In this document: piece by piece, positions 51,652-60,544 of the stretch
Layout of the letters: each line of letters opens with the position of its first letter
How positions within the stretch are numbered: the first letter of the stretch is position 1
NCBI RefSeq assembly: GCF_005048855.1
Contig: NZ_SUME01000001.1
Location: forward strand, 124,001 to 188,000
Direction of reading: 5' to 3'
Source: Sphingobacterium olei
GTDB taxonomy: Bacteria > Bacteroidota > Bacteroidia > Sphingobacteriales > Sphingobacteriaceae
Length of the DNA stretch: 64,000 nt
Position numbers and translations under genes: made by a program
Notes under the pieces: generated by a model
What the model was told of the DNA's origin: nothing
Seen by the model: the letters and a program-made list of their open reading frames with translations, nothing else
Database searches by the model: none

Positions 51652-52638
51652 ATGAAGATACTTTATGCGATTCAAGGTACGGGAAACGGACATTTATGTC
51701 GGGCAATGGATGTTATACCTTGTCTTCAAAAATTTGGTGAGGTGGACGTGCTTATCAGCGGTATTCAAGCAGATATTTGTCTTCCTTTTGAGATCAAATA
51801 TCGCCTCCATGGCATGAGTTTTATTTTTGGTAAGTCCGGTGGGGTAGACATTTGGAAAACTTTTATGAGTTCTACTGTGCGTAAATTCATCCAAGAAATA
51901 AATTCTATTCCGGTAGAAAAGTACGACTTGGTTATCAATGATTTCGAACCCATTACCGCCTGGGCATGCCATACGCGCGACATACCCTGTATTGGATTGA
52001 GCCATCAGATCGGAGCCATGCATAAAAACAGTCCGAAACCCGAAGAAAGTGATATGATGGGAAAGTTTATCATGAAAAACTATGCTCCATGCACACACTC
52101 ATATGGTTTTCATTTCAAAAGTTATCACCAAGATATTTTTACGCCTGTTATCCGTAAACCTATTCGAATGTTGGAGCCGACAAATGAAGGGCATTATACG
52201 GTATACCTGCCTTCCTACGATGACGCCCATATCCTGAAACATCTTTCGAAGTTCCAAAATATAAAATGGGAAGTGTTTTCGAAGCACAATATGAGACCGA
52301 TGCACTATAAAAATATTTCCATCAATCCTATTAATAGCGAGGCTTTTGTGAAAAGTATGGCTTCTGCGGAAGGCGTATTGTGTGGTGCTGGTTTTGAAAC
52401 TCCGGCAGAAGCTTTGTATCTTGGAAAAAAATTGCTGGTTATTCCTATGAAAAACCAATACGAACAGCATCTGAATTCTGCAGCATTGGAAGAAATGGGG
52501 GTACCTGTGATTAAAAGTTTAAAAAAGAAATACGAATACGATATAGCGCTTTGGCTTAATAGTAAATCTACTGTACAGGTGGATTATCGCGATAATACAC
52601 TACAGATCGTTGAACAAATTATCAATAAACATCAATAA
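51652..52638 (+). CDS. Glycosyltransferase, GT-B fold (MGT/GT28-like)
   Basis: A 328-residue protein of the Glyco_trans_1_3/UDP-glucuronosyltransferase-like type. The N-terminal glycine-rich loop reads AIQGTGNGHLCRAMDVIPCL, and the C-terminal donor-binding segment reads LCGAGFETPAEALYLGKKLLVIPMKNQYEQHLNS. Start ATG 51652 preferred to TTG 51643. Acceptor and donor sugars are unknown; related enzymes make glycolipids. The following FKBP gene starts 4 bases after the stop, so they may be cotranscribed. Confidence 0.85.
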   Translation: MKILYAIQGTGNGHLCRAMDVIPCLQKFGEVDVLISGIQADICLPFEIKYRLHGMSFIFGKSGGVDIWKTFMSSTVRKFIQEINSIPVEKYDLVINDFEPITAWACHTRDIPCIGLSHQIGAMHKNSPKPEESDMMGKFIMKNYAPCTHSYGFHFKSYHQDIFTPVIRKPIRMLEPTNEGHYTVYLPSYDDAHILKHLSKFQNIKWEVFSKHNMRPMHYKNISINPINSEAFVKSMASAEGVLCGAGFETPAEALYLGKKLLVIPMKNQYEQHLNSAALEEMGVPVIKSLKKKYEYDIALWLNSKSTVQVDYRDNTLQIVEQIINKHQ

Positions 52639-52642
52639 ATAT

Positions 52643-53314
52643 ATGAACAAATTTTTGAACCTGATTTTTATAAGTTCCCTAGCTGTTTCCGCGACTCAGG
52701 CCCAAAGCCTTGTGACACCTAAAGATTCATTGTCGTATGCGCTCGGAAGAGACATTGGCGCTTCACTAAAAAATGCTGGTTTTGATATAGATATCCAGGT
52801 GCTTAGTCATGCTATTTCTTCTTCGTTGGCACAGCAAGATGGTTTATTCAGTGACGAAAAGAATTCGCAGATCATACAGGGGGTCGTTAAAAAGTTAATG
52901 GATGAACGTAATGCCGTCTTGAGACAACCGGGTGAAAATTTTTTAGCAAAAAATAAAGCCCACCCCGGTATAAAGGTAACACCCGAAGGTGTACAATATG
53001 AAGTTTTGGTACAAGGAGAAGGCGCGCAGGCTACTGTTGAAGATGAAGTCGTTGTGCATTATAAAGGCTCATTGATTGATGGCAAACAATTTGATAGTTC
53101 TTACGACCGAGGCGCACCTGTTAATTTAGAACTCGACCGTGTGATCGAAGGATGGAAGATTGGCATACCGTTGATGAAAGTCGGTTCGAAATATAAGTTT
53201 TACATTCCATATAACTTAGGATATGGCGAACGTGGAGCTGGTGAAATACCGGCTTTTAGTACGTTAATATTTGAAGTCGAACTTCTGGAAATCAAAGCAA
53301 AGAATGCAGTATAA
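52643..53314 (+). CDS. FKBP-type peptidyl-prolyl isomerase, exported
   Basis: A 223-residue periplasmic isomerase of the Mip/FkpA kind. Signal peptide 1-20, an N-terminal helical dimerisation region (about 22-110, LSYALGRDIGASLKNAGFDID) and a C-terminal FKBP domain (about 125-218) with VVVHYKGSLIDGKQFDSS, VIEGWKIGIPLMKVGSK and NLGYGERGAGEIPAFSTLIFEVELL. Helps fold exported proteins. The stop overlaps the aldo/keto-reductase start by 11 bases. Confidence 0.93.
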   Translation: MNKFLNLIFISSLAVSATQAQSLVTPKDSLSYALGRDIGASLKNAGFDIDIQVLSHAISSSLAQQDGLFSDEKNSQIIQGVVKKLMDERNAVLRQPGENFLAKNKAHPGIKVTPEGVQYEVLVQGEGAQATVEDEVVVHYKGSLIDGKQFDSSYDRGAPVNLELDRVIEGWKIGIPLMKVGSKYKFYIPYNLGYGERGAGEIPAFSTLIFEVELLEIKAKNAV

Positions 53315-54209
53315 TAATTTAGGACAGTCAGATCTAAAAATTTCAGAAATAGGCTTTGGAAACATGTCTTTAGAAGGCGGTGCTTCCAAAGCAAATATTG
53401 ACCTTATTGCTGAAGCTTTTGATCATGGAATAAATTATTTTGACACAGCAGATCTGTACGAGAATGGTCTTAATGAAGAGTTAATCGGGAAAGCTGTTAA
53501 CACATTCAGGGATCGGGTGGTGTTGGCGACTAAAGTAGGAAATGAATGGCGTTCCGATGGATCGGGATGGGATTGGAATCCGCGCAAAGATTATATCCTA
53601 CGTATGGTGGACAAATCCCTCCAACGGCTTAAAACAGATTATATCGATGTCTATCAGCTACATGGCGGCACTAAAGAGGATCCTATAGATGAAGTCGTTG
53701 AAGCATTTGAACTATTAGTCGAAGCAGGGAAAATAAAATACTATGGAATTTCGTCCATACGTCCCAATGTCTTTACGCAGTATCTCAACAAGTCAAATAT
53801 TGTTTCCAATATGATGCAGTATAGTTTGTTAGATCGGAGACCAGAACGATATTTTGAAATATTTGAAGCGCATAATACGAGTATAATATCCAGGGGGAGT
53901 TTGGCTCAAGGTCTTTTATTGGATAAAAAAGCTAAACCTTATCTCGGATATGAACTTGGGGAAATTGAATTATTAAACGGTAGTGTCGGAAAACTAGGCC
54001 GACAACTAGAGGTATCTAAACAAGCTATTGCGCTAGCATACGTATTACAACATGATGTAGTTGCCAGTGCGGTGGTAGGAATACGTACAGCAAACCAGAT
54101 GAAGGAACTTTGGCTTGCCTACCGCGATCTGGAAAAGCTGAGAAATCAAGACCTCAGCATGCTTTTGACTGATCTGCAGCCCATTCACTATACAGGCCAT
54201 TTAAGTTAA
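53304..54209 (+). CDS. Aldo/keto reductase
   Basis: A 301-residue NADPH-dependent oxidoreductase with a TIM barrel. Catalytic tetrad residues are visible as Asp and Tyr in FDTADLYENG, Lys in LATKVG and His in YQLHGG. C-terminal cofactor-binding part VVASAVVGIRTANQM is typical. Start ATG 53304 (MQYNNLGQS) is chosen because it begins right at the family N-terminus; it lies inside the end of the FKBP gene. Substrate unknown. Confidence 0.9.
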   Translation: MQYNNLGQSDLKISEIGFGNMSLEGGASKANIDLIAEAFDHGINYFDTADLYENGLNEELIGKAVNTFRDRVVLATKVGNEWRSDGSGWDWNPRKDYILRMVDKSLQRLKTDYIDVYQLHGGTKEDPIDEVVEAFELLVEAGKIKYYGISSIRPNVFTQYLNKSNIVSNMMQYSLLDRRPERYFEIFEAHNTSIISRGSLAQGLLLDKKAKPYLGYELGEIELLNGSVGKLGRQLEVSKQAIALAYVLQHDVVASAVVGIRTANQMKELWLAYRDLEKLRNQDLSMLLTDLQPIHYTGHLS

Positions 54210-54233
54210 CGGTAGACATTTTGTTATGAACCC

Positions 54234-54977
54234 TTAACTGTTAAAGTATTTGTCTACTATATACTTTAGATCTTCAGGTGTATCTATGGCATCATTAGTA
54301 TGTGCAGATACCGCGGTCTGAATTTTATATCCATTATCCAACCAACGCAACTGCTCCAAAGCTTCCATTTGCTCTAGATCGGATATAGGTAATGCACTGA
54401 TCTCTTTCAGAACTTCTGTTCGGTAACCATAGATGCCTATATGATTGTAAAAAGGTCTCTTAGTCAACCAGTCTTCGATTTTTGTACCTCTTAAAAACGG
54501 GATGGCTTGTCTGGAAAAATAAATAGCCTCTCCATTTTTGTTCAACACCACTTTTGGTTTATTTTCATTTAGTAGTTCTTCATTCGAAGATACCTTATGT
54601 ACTAAGGTAGCAATTTGTGTTGTCGGATTTTCAAAGCAAGAGGCTAATAGGTTGATTTGCTGAGGGTCAATAAAAGGTTCATCGCCCTGAATGTTGATAG
54701 CGATATCAAAACCCTGAAGTGATGTGATTACTTCAGCACAGCGATCAGTCCCTGACTGATGATCCTTTCTGGTCATAACGACATTACCAGCGGCGCTTTT
54801 AATATCATCATAGATGCGTTGATCGTCTGTAGCTACTATTACTTCGCTAAGAACGGACGCATGTTTTGCCTGATTGTATACCCGTTGGATCATTGATATT
54901 CCTCCAACATCCGCCAAGGGCTTACCTGGAAAGCGAGAGGAGTCATATCGAGCGGGAATTATTCCTATTATTTTCAT
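54234..54977 (-). CDS. kdsB: 3-deoxy-manno-octulosonate cytidylyltransferase (CMP-KDO synthetase)
   Basis: Activates KDO with CTP for lipopolysaccharide core assembly. The 247-residue chain has the signature IIPARYDSSRFPGKPL at residues 5-20, VVMTRKDHQSGTDRCAE and NIQGDEPFI, all family landmarks. Normal length. Its presence confirms a Gram-negative, KDO-containing envelope. A 116-bp gap with a 12-bp inverted repeat separates it from the upstream kinase gene. Confidence 0.95.
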   Translation of the reverse strand: MKIIGIIPARYDSSRFPGKPLADVGGISMIQRVYNQAKHASVLSEVIVATDDQRIYDDIKSAAGNVVMTRKDHQSGTDRCAEVITSLQGFDIAINIQGDEPFIDPQQINLLASCFENPTTQIATLVHKVSSNEELLNENKPKVVLNKNGEAIYFSRQAIPFLRGTKIEDWLTKRPFYNHIGIYGYRTEVLKEISALPISDLEQMEALEQLRWLDNGYKIQTAVSAHTNDAIDTPEDLKYIVDKYFNS

Positions 54978-55014
54978 CTATTTATTTTTTTGTTTTAATG
55001 GCTGATGAGAACTC

Positions 55015-55057
55015 GATGGCAATAATCATTGTCTTGTGTGTCAGTATTATTGCCATC
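55015..55057. repeat. Inverted repeat between kdsB and the nucleoside kinase gene
   Basis: GATGGCAATAAT (55015-55026) and ATTATTGCCATC (55046-55057), a perfect 12-bp pair around 19 bases, just downstream of the kinase stop. It lacks a directly adjoining T run, so it may be a terminator or an RNA-stabilising hairpin. Confidence 0.5.
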
Positions 55058-55093
55058 TCGGTTTCATCAACGTCAAAAGTTATAAGTGAAAAA

Positions 55094-55708
55094 TTAAAAA
55101 AGCCCAAACAGTTCCGTTTCGATTTTTCGAATGATAGTTCCCAGATCTTCTGGATTATTAGCAAAGTCTAAATTATCTTTATCCAGTACTAACAATTTAC
55201 CCTCGTCATAGCTGCCTATCCACTTGTCGTATTTGTCATTTAATTTGGATAGGTAATCCAAGCGAATGCCTGATTCGTAATCTCTTCCTCTAAGTTGGAT
55301 GTTATTTACTAAAGTAGGCACAGACGCTTTCAAATAAATTAAGAGATCGGGTGGTTTTATATAATGTATGATGCTTTGGAAAATATTGCTGTAATTTTCA
55401 AAGTCACGTGCACTCATCAGTCCCATATCGTACAGGTTTTCTGCGAAGATGTAAGCATCTTCATAAATGGTACGATCCTGGATCATTTTTATACCTTTAT
55501 TTTGTAATTCAACGATATGTCTGAATCGACTATTTAAAAAGAATATTTGAAGGTTGAATGCCCAACGCTTCATATCGCTGTAGAAGTCTTCCAAATAAGG
55601 GTTGTTGTCTACCGCTTCAAACTGAGGTTCATAATTCAGATGATGTGCCAACAATTTTGTCAATGTTGTTTTTCCCGCACCTATATTTCCTACTATGGCT
55701 ATATGCAT
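55094..55708 (-). CDS. Deoxynucleoside kinase
   Basis: A 204-residue salvage kinase of the dNK/deoxyguanosine-deoxyadenosine kinase family. P-loop GNIGAGKTT at residues 7-15, the DRTIYEDAYIFAENL segment (family D/E-R-S/T-x-x-E-D pattern) and the lid LRGRDYESGI. Phosphorylates deoxynucleosides in the cytoplasm; base preference not clear. Follows trpS by 8 bases, probably cotranscribed. Confidence 0.9.
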   Translation of the reverse strand: MHIAIVGNIGAGKTTLTKLLAHHLNYEPQFEAVDNNPYLEDFYSDMKRWAFNLQIFFLNSRFRHIVELQNKGIKMIQDRTIYEDAYIFAENLYDMGLMSARDFENYSNIFQSIIHYIKPPDLLIYLKASVPTLVNNIQLRGRDYESGIRLDYLSKLNDKYDKWIGSYDEGKLLVLDKDNLDFANNPEDLGTIIRKIETELFGLF

Positions 55709-55716
55709 ATCTAAAT

Positions 55717-56715
55717 TTAATATAGTTTTTTAAGTCCAATAATCTCCCTCACCTCTTTAATCGTTTTCTGTGCACTGGCTTGCGCTTTCTCAGCTCCTAA
55801 TCGTACTACTTTCTTAATGTAATCAGTATCGTTGGATATATCTTCTATACGAGACCGAACAGGCTCTGTTGCTAAAACCATATCTTCCGCCAATTGTTTT
55901 TTTAAATCACCGTAACGTATCTCGCAGCTGTTATAGAGATCATCAAAATGTTGTAGCGTATCTGCAGTAGACACTACCTTCATAAGGTCAAAGAGATTCT
56001 GTATGGAGTCCGGTTTTACCTGATTCATTTCTGTTGGCCCCGAATCAGACTGTGCACGCATTATCTTTTTACGTATCACGTCCGGTGAATCCGATAAATA
56101 GATGCAATCGCCTTCACCGTTGGACTTACCCATTTTACCCTGTCCACTTAATCCAGGTACTTTCACCAGTTTGTCAGAATAGCTAAATGCAAATGCTTCT
56201 TTGAAATAATCTACATCGTATATGCGATTAAAACGATTTCCAAATGTTCGGGTCATTTCGAGGTGCTGCTCTTGATCCTTTCCTACAGGTACTTTTACGC
56301 CATGGTGTATCAAGATATCGCAGGCCATTAATACCGGATAAGTCAGTAAACCAGCATTCACGTTATTTGGGTTCGAACGAATTTTATCTTTAAAAGAGGT
56401 CGCTCGTTCTAATTCACCTAGATAGGCGTTCATATTCATGTAAAGGTACAGCTCTGCAACTTCTGGTACATCCGATTGAACGTATATAGTAGATTTTTCG
56501 GGATCGATTCCTGCTGCTAAATACTCGACTGCCACTTGTCGAACAGTAGACTGTAAGTCCTGTGGAGTAGGGTGAGTTGTTAAAGAGTGTAAATCCGCTA
56601 TAAAAAAGAAGCAATTGTATTCATTTTGCATCTTAACAAAATTACCCAATGCTCCGTAATAATTTCCTAAATGTAATTTTCCGGTACTTCTGATACCGCT
56701 GACAACAGTTTCCAT
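55717..56715 (-). CDS. trpS: Tryptophanyl-tRNA synthetase
   Basis: A 332-residue class I synthetase charging tRNA-Trp. The HIGH-type motif is GKLHLGNYYGA (residues 12-22) and the KMSKS-type loop is KMGKSNGEG (about 196). Specificity features such as VPVGKDQEQHLEMTR match bacterial TrpRS. Standard length. The gene heads a unit with the nucleoside kinase and is divergent from a small exported-protein gene. Confidence 0.96.
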   Translation of the reverse strand: METVVSGIRSTGKLHLGNYYGALGNFVKMQNEYNCFFFIADLHSLTTHPTPQDLQSTVRQVAVEYLAAGIDPEKSTIYVQSDVPEVAELYLYMNMNAYLGELERATSFKDKIRSNPNNVNAGLLTYPVLMACDILIHHGVKVPVGKDQEQHLEMTRTFGNRFNRIYDVDYFKEAFAFSYSDKLVKVPGLSGQGKMGKSNGEGDCIYLSDSPDVIRKKIMRAQSDSGPTEMNQVKPDSIQNLFDLMKVVSTADTLQHFDDLYNSCEIRYGDLKKQLAEDMVLATEPVRSRIEDISNDTDYIKKVVRLGAEKAQASAQKTIKEVREIIGLKKLY

Positions 56716-56791
56716 ATACCTGCGAATTTACATATTAATTCGTTAATTTATTAATCTTACTTATATTTAGATGCACCAATAAAGTACAGTG

Positions 56792-57481
56792 ATGGGAAAG
56801 AAATTTATACACATTGCATTATTTTGCGCTATGCTCAATGTTGTTTATGCACAGGAAAAGTCGGTTGTTTTTTCGGATGAATTGTGTACTTATGAAGGCT
56901 TTTACGATAGTGGAAAGTATACCGAGAAAGAACTGAAAGATACATATGAATTGATAAAGGGTATATTTTTTCGTTATAGTGGCGACAAAGAAAAAATAGA
57001 AAGGAGTTATGTAGAGATCAAAAATAAGTTAGAAAATCTATCTGTTGTAAAAGAACCTTTCTTTGAGGCCCTGCTTGATTCGACTCTTATTTATTTGGAT
57101 AAGACTTATAAAGCAAAATTAATTCAGTTAGAAGCAGAGCATAACCCCAATGTGCTACTGCGTTTATATCAGGATAATACGGAGATAAGACAGTATGCTG
57201 AGGCTTTAGTGGATCGAAAAACTAAATTATTAAAGTCTTATGAATATTTAACAAAAAAGCAAATGGAAAAAAACGGTTATCCGGAAAGGCTTTGGAATAA
57301 CTACCAGTCGAATATTGCTCAATCCAATAAGTACGACCTAGCGTTTGACTATGTTTTGGTATATGGCTGGTGGAATGCAGTAAATCACCAGTTACCCCAT
57401 ATTTCATACGATGGGCGTCAATTTGAGGCTTTTGAAAAGCTATTCGTTAGTTTAGAAACGTTAGATTGCGATGAACCTTGA
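56792..57481 (+). CDS. Exported protein of unknown function
   Basis: A 229-residue protein with a signal peptide (cleavage near VYA-Q) and a mainly helical, charged mature part containing two cysteines (Cys near residue 34 and near the C-terminus). I do not recognise a family. An ATG at 56792 follows a GTG at 56789; ATG is preferred. It is single, between trpS and mazG, and convergent with mazG. Possibly lineage-specific. Confidence 0.75.
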   Translation: MGKKFIHIALFCAMLNVVYAQEKSVVFSDELCTYEGFYDSGKYTEKELKDTYELIKGIFFRYSGDKEKIERSYVEIKNKLENLSVVKEPFFEALLDSTLIYLDKTYKAKLIQLEAEHNPNVLLRLYQDNTEIRQYAEALVDRKTKLLKSYEYLTKKQMEKNGYPERLWNNYQSNIAQSNKYDLAFDYVLVYGWWNAVNHQLPHISYDGRQFEAFEKLFVSLETLDCDEP

Positions 57482-57497
57482 TAGGTACAATCACATC

Positions 57498-58307
57498 TTA
57501 CGATTTCAACGTTTTCGCTTCGTTCCAATATACGTCCATTTCGGCTAGTGTCATATCCTTAAGTTCCTGCCCATTTTCACGAGCTCTTTTTTCAAGATGA
57601 GAAAACCGGAACATGAATTTCTTATTTGTTCGCGATAAAGCATTCTCGGGATTGATGCCCATATGTCTGGCGTAGTTGATCAGGGAAAAAAGCAGATCAC
57701 CAAATTCCTGTTCGGCTTTATCATAATCTACTTCGGTCTCGTTTTCAAGATTAAATTCCGCTTTAAATTCCGCAAGCTCTTCTTCTACTTTTTCCCATAC
57801 CTGTGTTTTATCTTCCCAATCAAATCCTACTCCGCGCACCTTGTCTTGTATGCGGTAGGCTTTTACTAGGGCAGGGAGTCCATTCGGAACACCAGATAAT
57901 ACGGATTTATTACCTTCTTTTAGCTTAATTGTTTCCCAATTCTGTTTTACTTCTTCGGCGTTAGCTACCTGGATGTCGCCATAAATATGGGGATGTCTTG
58001 TGATTAATTTATCACATACTGCGTTCAACACATCGACAATGTCAAATCGCTGCTGTTCTTCTGCAATACGTGCATAAAAGACTAGATGCATCATGACGTC
58101 GCCGAGTTCTTTCTTGATTTCTTCTGTATCTTTATCCAATATGGCATCCGTTAGCTCATACATTTCCTCTATTGTAAGAAGCCTAAGACTCTCCATCGTT
58201 TGTTTTTTATCCCAGGGACATTCTTCGCGTAACGTGTGCAGAACCTGCAATAATCGATCAAAAGCTTCTGAAGATGTATGTTTTGTTTCGGGTGGCGTAT
58301 GTGGCAT
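57498..58307 (-). CDS. mazG: Nucleoside triphosphate pyrophosphohydrolase MazG
   Basis: Hydrolyses NTPs/dNTPs to monophosphates, limiting aberrant nucleotides. The 269-residue chain has two MazG repeats; the first shows CPWDKKQTMESLRLLTIEEMYEL and KKELGDVMMHLVFYA with the Mg-binding EExxE...ExxD pattern, and the second EQEFGDLLFSLINYARH. The ATG at 58307 is chosen because an exact -7 box (58329-58336) lies just upstream and rules out the start at 58331. Confidence 0.94.
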   Translation of the reverse strand: MPHTPPETKHTSSEAFDRLLQVLHTLREECPWDKKQTMESLRLLTIEEMYELTDAILDKDTEEIKKELGDVMMHLVFYARIAEEQQRFDIVDVLNAVCDKLITRHPHIYGDIQVANAEEVKQNWETIKLKEGNKSVLSGVPNGLPALVKAYRIQDKVRGVGFDWEDKTQVWEKVEEELAEFKAEFNLENETEVDYDKAEQEFGDLLFSLINYARHMGINPENALSRTNKKFMFRFSHLEKRARENGQELKDMTLAEMDVYWNEAKTLKS

Positions 58308-58328
58308 GATATGCGTATTATTTAAGTG

Positions 58329-58336
58329 CAAAGGTA
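58329..58336 (-). promoter_or_regulatory. -7 element of mazG
   Basis: TACCTTTG on the minus strand, an exact match, 21 bases before the ATG. No strong -33 box. Confidence 0.5.
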
Positions 58337-58414
58337 CAGCAATTTTTAAAAGTTTATATTATGGAAACCTAAAGCATCATTATTTGTTATAATTGTATAT
58401 CAAGAACACAATTT

Positions 58415-58729
58415 ATGGAGACTATTTTCAATTATGACACACCTGTCATAGCATTAGAAAAATTAAATAAAGCAGGGTATACAATCGATTACAATCAAGA
58501 ATTTGACGAGTTATTTTCAGAATCTGATAATTTTACGATCGATTATTTATACCGGTATGAAGGGATAACTGATCCTAGCGATGAGTCATCCGTGTATGGA
58601 ATACGGAATACAATTTCGGGCCATAAAGGTGTATTTGTGGCAGGAAACTTATCACTGATCGAAGGTCGAAAACGCGATATTATTGTCAATTTAGAAATTC
58701 GTTCCAAACAAGCCCAAAATAATTTGTAA
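58415..58729 (+). CDS. Small conserved protein of unknown function
   Basis: A 104-residue acidic soluble protein (FNYDTPVIALEKLNKAGYTIDYNQEFDELF). Similar short Bacteroidota proteins are sometimes labelled phosphoribosylpyrophosphate synthetase; nothing in this sequence resembles that enzyme, so the label should not be carried over. The stop overlaps the next ATG as TAATG, so the pair is translationally coupled. Confidence 0.8.
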   Translation: METIFNYDTPVIALEKLNKAGYTIDYNQEFDELFSESDNFTIDYLYRYEGITDPSDESSVYGIRNTISGHKGVFVAGNLSLIEGRKRDIIVNLEIRSKQAQNNL

Positions 58730-59277
58730 TGCACCTTTTTATGGTTTTGTTAGGTGCCAACCCGCCTACGCGATTTATTGAGCAACATGATGTTTTTTTT
58801 GGAATAGGCGATACTATAGTAGATCTCGTACCTGATATGCGCGACTTTTGGCCAGAACCAGGTGATAAGTTACATATAGATTCTTACCGGAAAGTAACGA
58901 AAGTGAAGTCGTATTCCATTAACATAGTGCCTCGTGACGCAGCGGTCAATAGGGATGTCAAACTTTACTTTCTTAATTTAGGAGGTTATAAAGCTGGCGA
59001 TTTTGAAGAATATCATTACAAGCAATTGGTCGTTGCGAATGATATGAGCGAAGCAATACGAACAGGAAAGGAGACCGTCTTTTGGCAACACCATACATCG
59101 TCGCATATCGACGAAAAGTATGGTATAGATCTGGATGATATTTATCAAGTAGAAGATATGCTTCCTGCCAAATTAAAGGCAAAATATGCATTACAGATAG
59201 AACCCGTAATTGAAAATCTTTCTGAGGATAAACTTGAAATAGGTTATCTGAAATTGTCCAAATTGGAGAAAAAATAA
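58729..59277 (+). CDS. DUF1543-domain protein
   Basis: A 182-residue protein. The N-terminal half HLFMVLLGANPPTRFIEQHD, VFFGIGDTIVDLVPDMRDFW and KLHIDSYRKV match the DUF1543 pattern; the second half LYFLNLGGYKAGDFEEYHYKQ and VVANDMSEAI repeats it, suggesting a duplicated fold. Function unknown. It overlaps the preceding gene by one base and ends in a strong hairpin. Confidence 0.82.
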   Translation: MHLFMVLLGANPPTRFIEQHDVFFGIGDTIVDLVPDMRDFWPEPGDKLHIDSYRKVTKVKSYSINIVPRDAAVNRDVKLYFLNLGGYKAGDFEEYHYKQLVVANDMSEAIRTGKETVFWQHHTSSHIDEKYGIDLDDIYQVEDMLPAKLKAKYALQIEPVIENLSEDKLEIGYLKLSKLEKK

Positions 59278-59310
59278 ACGGGGATGTGTAAACATCCCCG
59301 TTTATTTTTA
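59272..59310. terminator. Bidirectional terminator, DUF1543 / ychF
   Basis: Perfect 16-bp stem (59272-59287 and 59292-59307) with loop GTAA and T runs, between convergent genes. Confidence 0.9.
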
Positions 59311-59325
59311 TAGTATTATAATAGA

Positions 59326-60426
59326 CTATACGTTAAATCTAAAGTGCATGATATCACCATCTTCTACAATATATGTCTTTCCTTCTACAGCGAGTTTTCC
59401 TGCTTCTTTCACGGCTGCTTCTGAACCGAAATTCACAAAATCATCGTATTTAATTACTTCAGCACGGATAAAGCCTTTTTCAAAATCGGTATGGATTACA
59501 CCCGCCGCCTGAGGCGCTGTAAATCCTCTTTCTATCGTCCAGGCGCGCACTTCTTGTACACCGGCGGTAAAGTAAGTGGCTAGATCCAATAGCGAATAGG
59601 CTGCACGAATTAACTTGTGCACTCCCGATTCGGTCAGGCCCAGATCATCCAAAAATAGCTGACGTTCCTCATAGCTTTCCAGTTGAGCAATTTCAGATTC
59701 GATCTGTGCCGAAATAATCAACACCTCTGCATTTTCTTCTTTTACTGCTTCTTTAACGCGAGTTACATAATCATTTCCCGTGTTTACAGAAGCTTCATCC
59801 ACATTACATACATATAGAACGGGTTTGATGGTTAGTAAGGTCAGATCCTCGATGTATTCAAAATCTTCTTCTGATATTGCCGCCGTGCGTGCAGATTTAC
59901 CAGCCTCTAGGTGTTCTTTTACAATAGAAAGAATTTCAAAAGTTTTTTTTGCATCCTTATCCCCACCTGTTTTCGCCATTTTCTCGACTTTTTGGATACG
60001 TTTTACCACAGTATCTAAGTCCTTCAGTTGAAGCTCTGTATCGATTATCTCTTTATCACGAATAGGATCTACGGATCCATCAACATGAATGACATTACCA
60101 TCGTCAAAGCAACGTAGTACGTGTATGATCGCATTCGTCGTACGGATGTTACCTAGAAATTGATTGCCTAACCCTTCTCCTTTGGAAGCACCTTTTACCA
60201 GACCTGCAATATCTACAATCTCGATCGTATTGGGTACAATGCGTTGCGGATTTACCAATTCGGCTAATTTATTTAAACGGGCGTCGGGAACAGTGATGAC
60301 ACCAATATTAGGTTCTATAGTACAAAAAGGAAAGTTAGCCGCCTGCGCTTTTGCATTGGACAAACAGTTGAATAATGTTGATTTACCTACATTCGGTAGG
60401 CCAACGATACCACATTGTAAAGCCAT
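59326..60426 (-). CDS. ychF: Redox-regulated ATPase/GTPase YchF
   Basis: A 366-residue Obg-like P-loop protein that associates with ribosomes and hydrolyses ATP. Walker A GLPNVGKST at residues 8-16, switch II DIAGLVKGASKGEGLGNQFL, a coiled-coil helical insert (about 130-200) and the C-terminal TGS domain (TAGVQEVRAWTIERG). The ATG at 60426 (MALQCGIVG) is preferred to 60477, which would lie before the -7 box at 60455-60462. Confidence 0.96.
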   Translation of the reverse strand: MALQCGIVGLPNVGKSTLFNCLSNAKAQAANFPFCTIEPNIGVITVPDARLNKLAELVNPQRIVPNTIEIVDIAGLVKGASKGEGLGNQFLGNIRTTNAIIHVLRCFDDGNVIHVDGSVDPIRDKEIIDTELQLKDLDTVVKRIQKVEKMAKTGGDKDAKKTFEILSIVKEHLEAGKSARTAAISEEDFEYIEDLTLLTIKPVLYVCNVDEASVNTGNDYVTRVKEAVKEENAEVLIISAQIESEIAQLESYEERQLFLDDLGLTESGVHKLIRAAYSLLDLATYFTAGVQEVRAWTIERGFTAPQAAGVIHTDFEKGFIRAEVIKYDDFVNFGSEAAVKEAGKLAVEGKTYIVEDGDIMHFRFNV

Positions 60427-60454
60427 TAGTTTTGCTGATAATTTTAAAATTCCA

Positions 60455-60462
60455 CAAAGATA
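60455..60462 (-). promoter_or_regulatory. -7 element of ychF
   Basis: TATCTTTG on the minus strand, an exact match, 28 bases before the ATG. Confidence 0.5.
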
Positions 60463-60495
60463 GGAAAATGATGCCAATTAAATAGAATAAGTGTA

Positions 60496-60526
60496 TTTGA
60501 TATTTCTCTAACAAAAACTATCTTTA
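60496..60526 (+). promoter_or_regulatory. Promoter of the beta-barrel protein gene
   Basis: TTTG 60496-60499, 19-bp spacer, TATCTTTA 60519-60526; ATG 18 bases later. Confidence 0.6.
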
Positions 60527-60544
60527 TCAACAAAAAATAAAATT

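Noticed and set aside
54866..55171. Plus-strand frame across the kdsB start and nucleoside-kinase end
   Set aside because: Overlaps two well-supported genes on the other strand, and no family resemblance.
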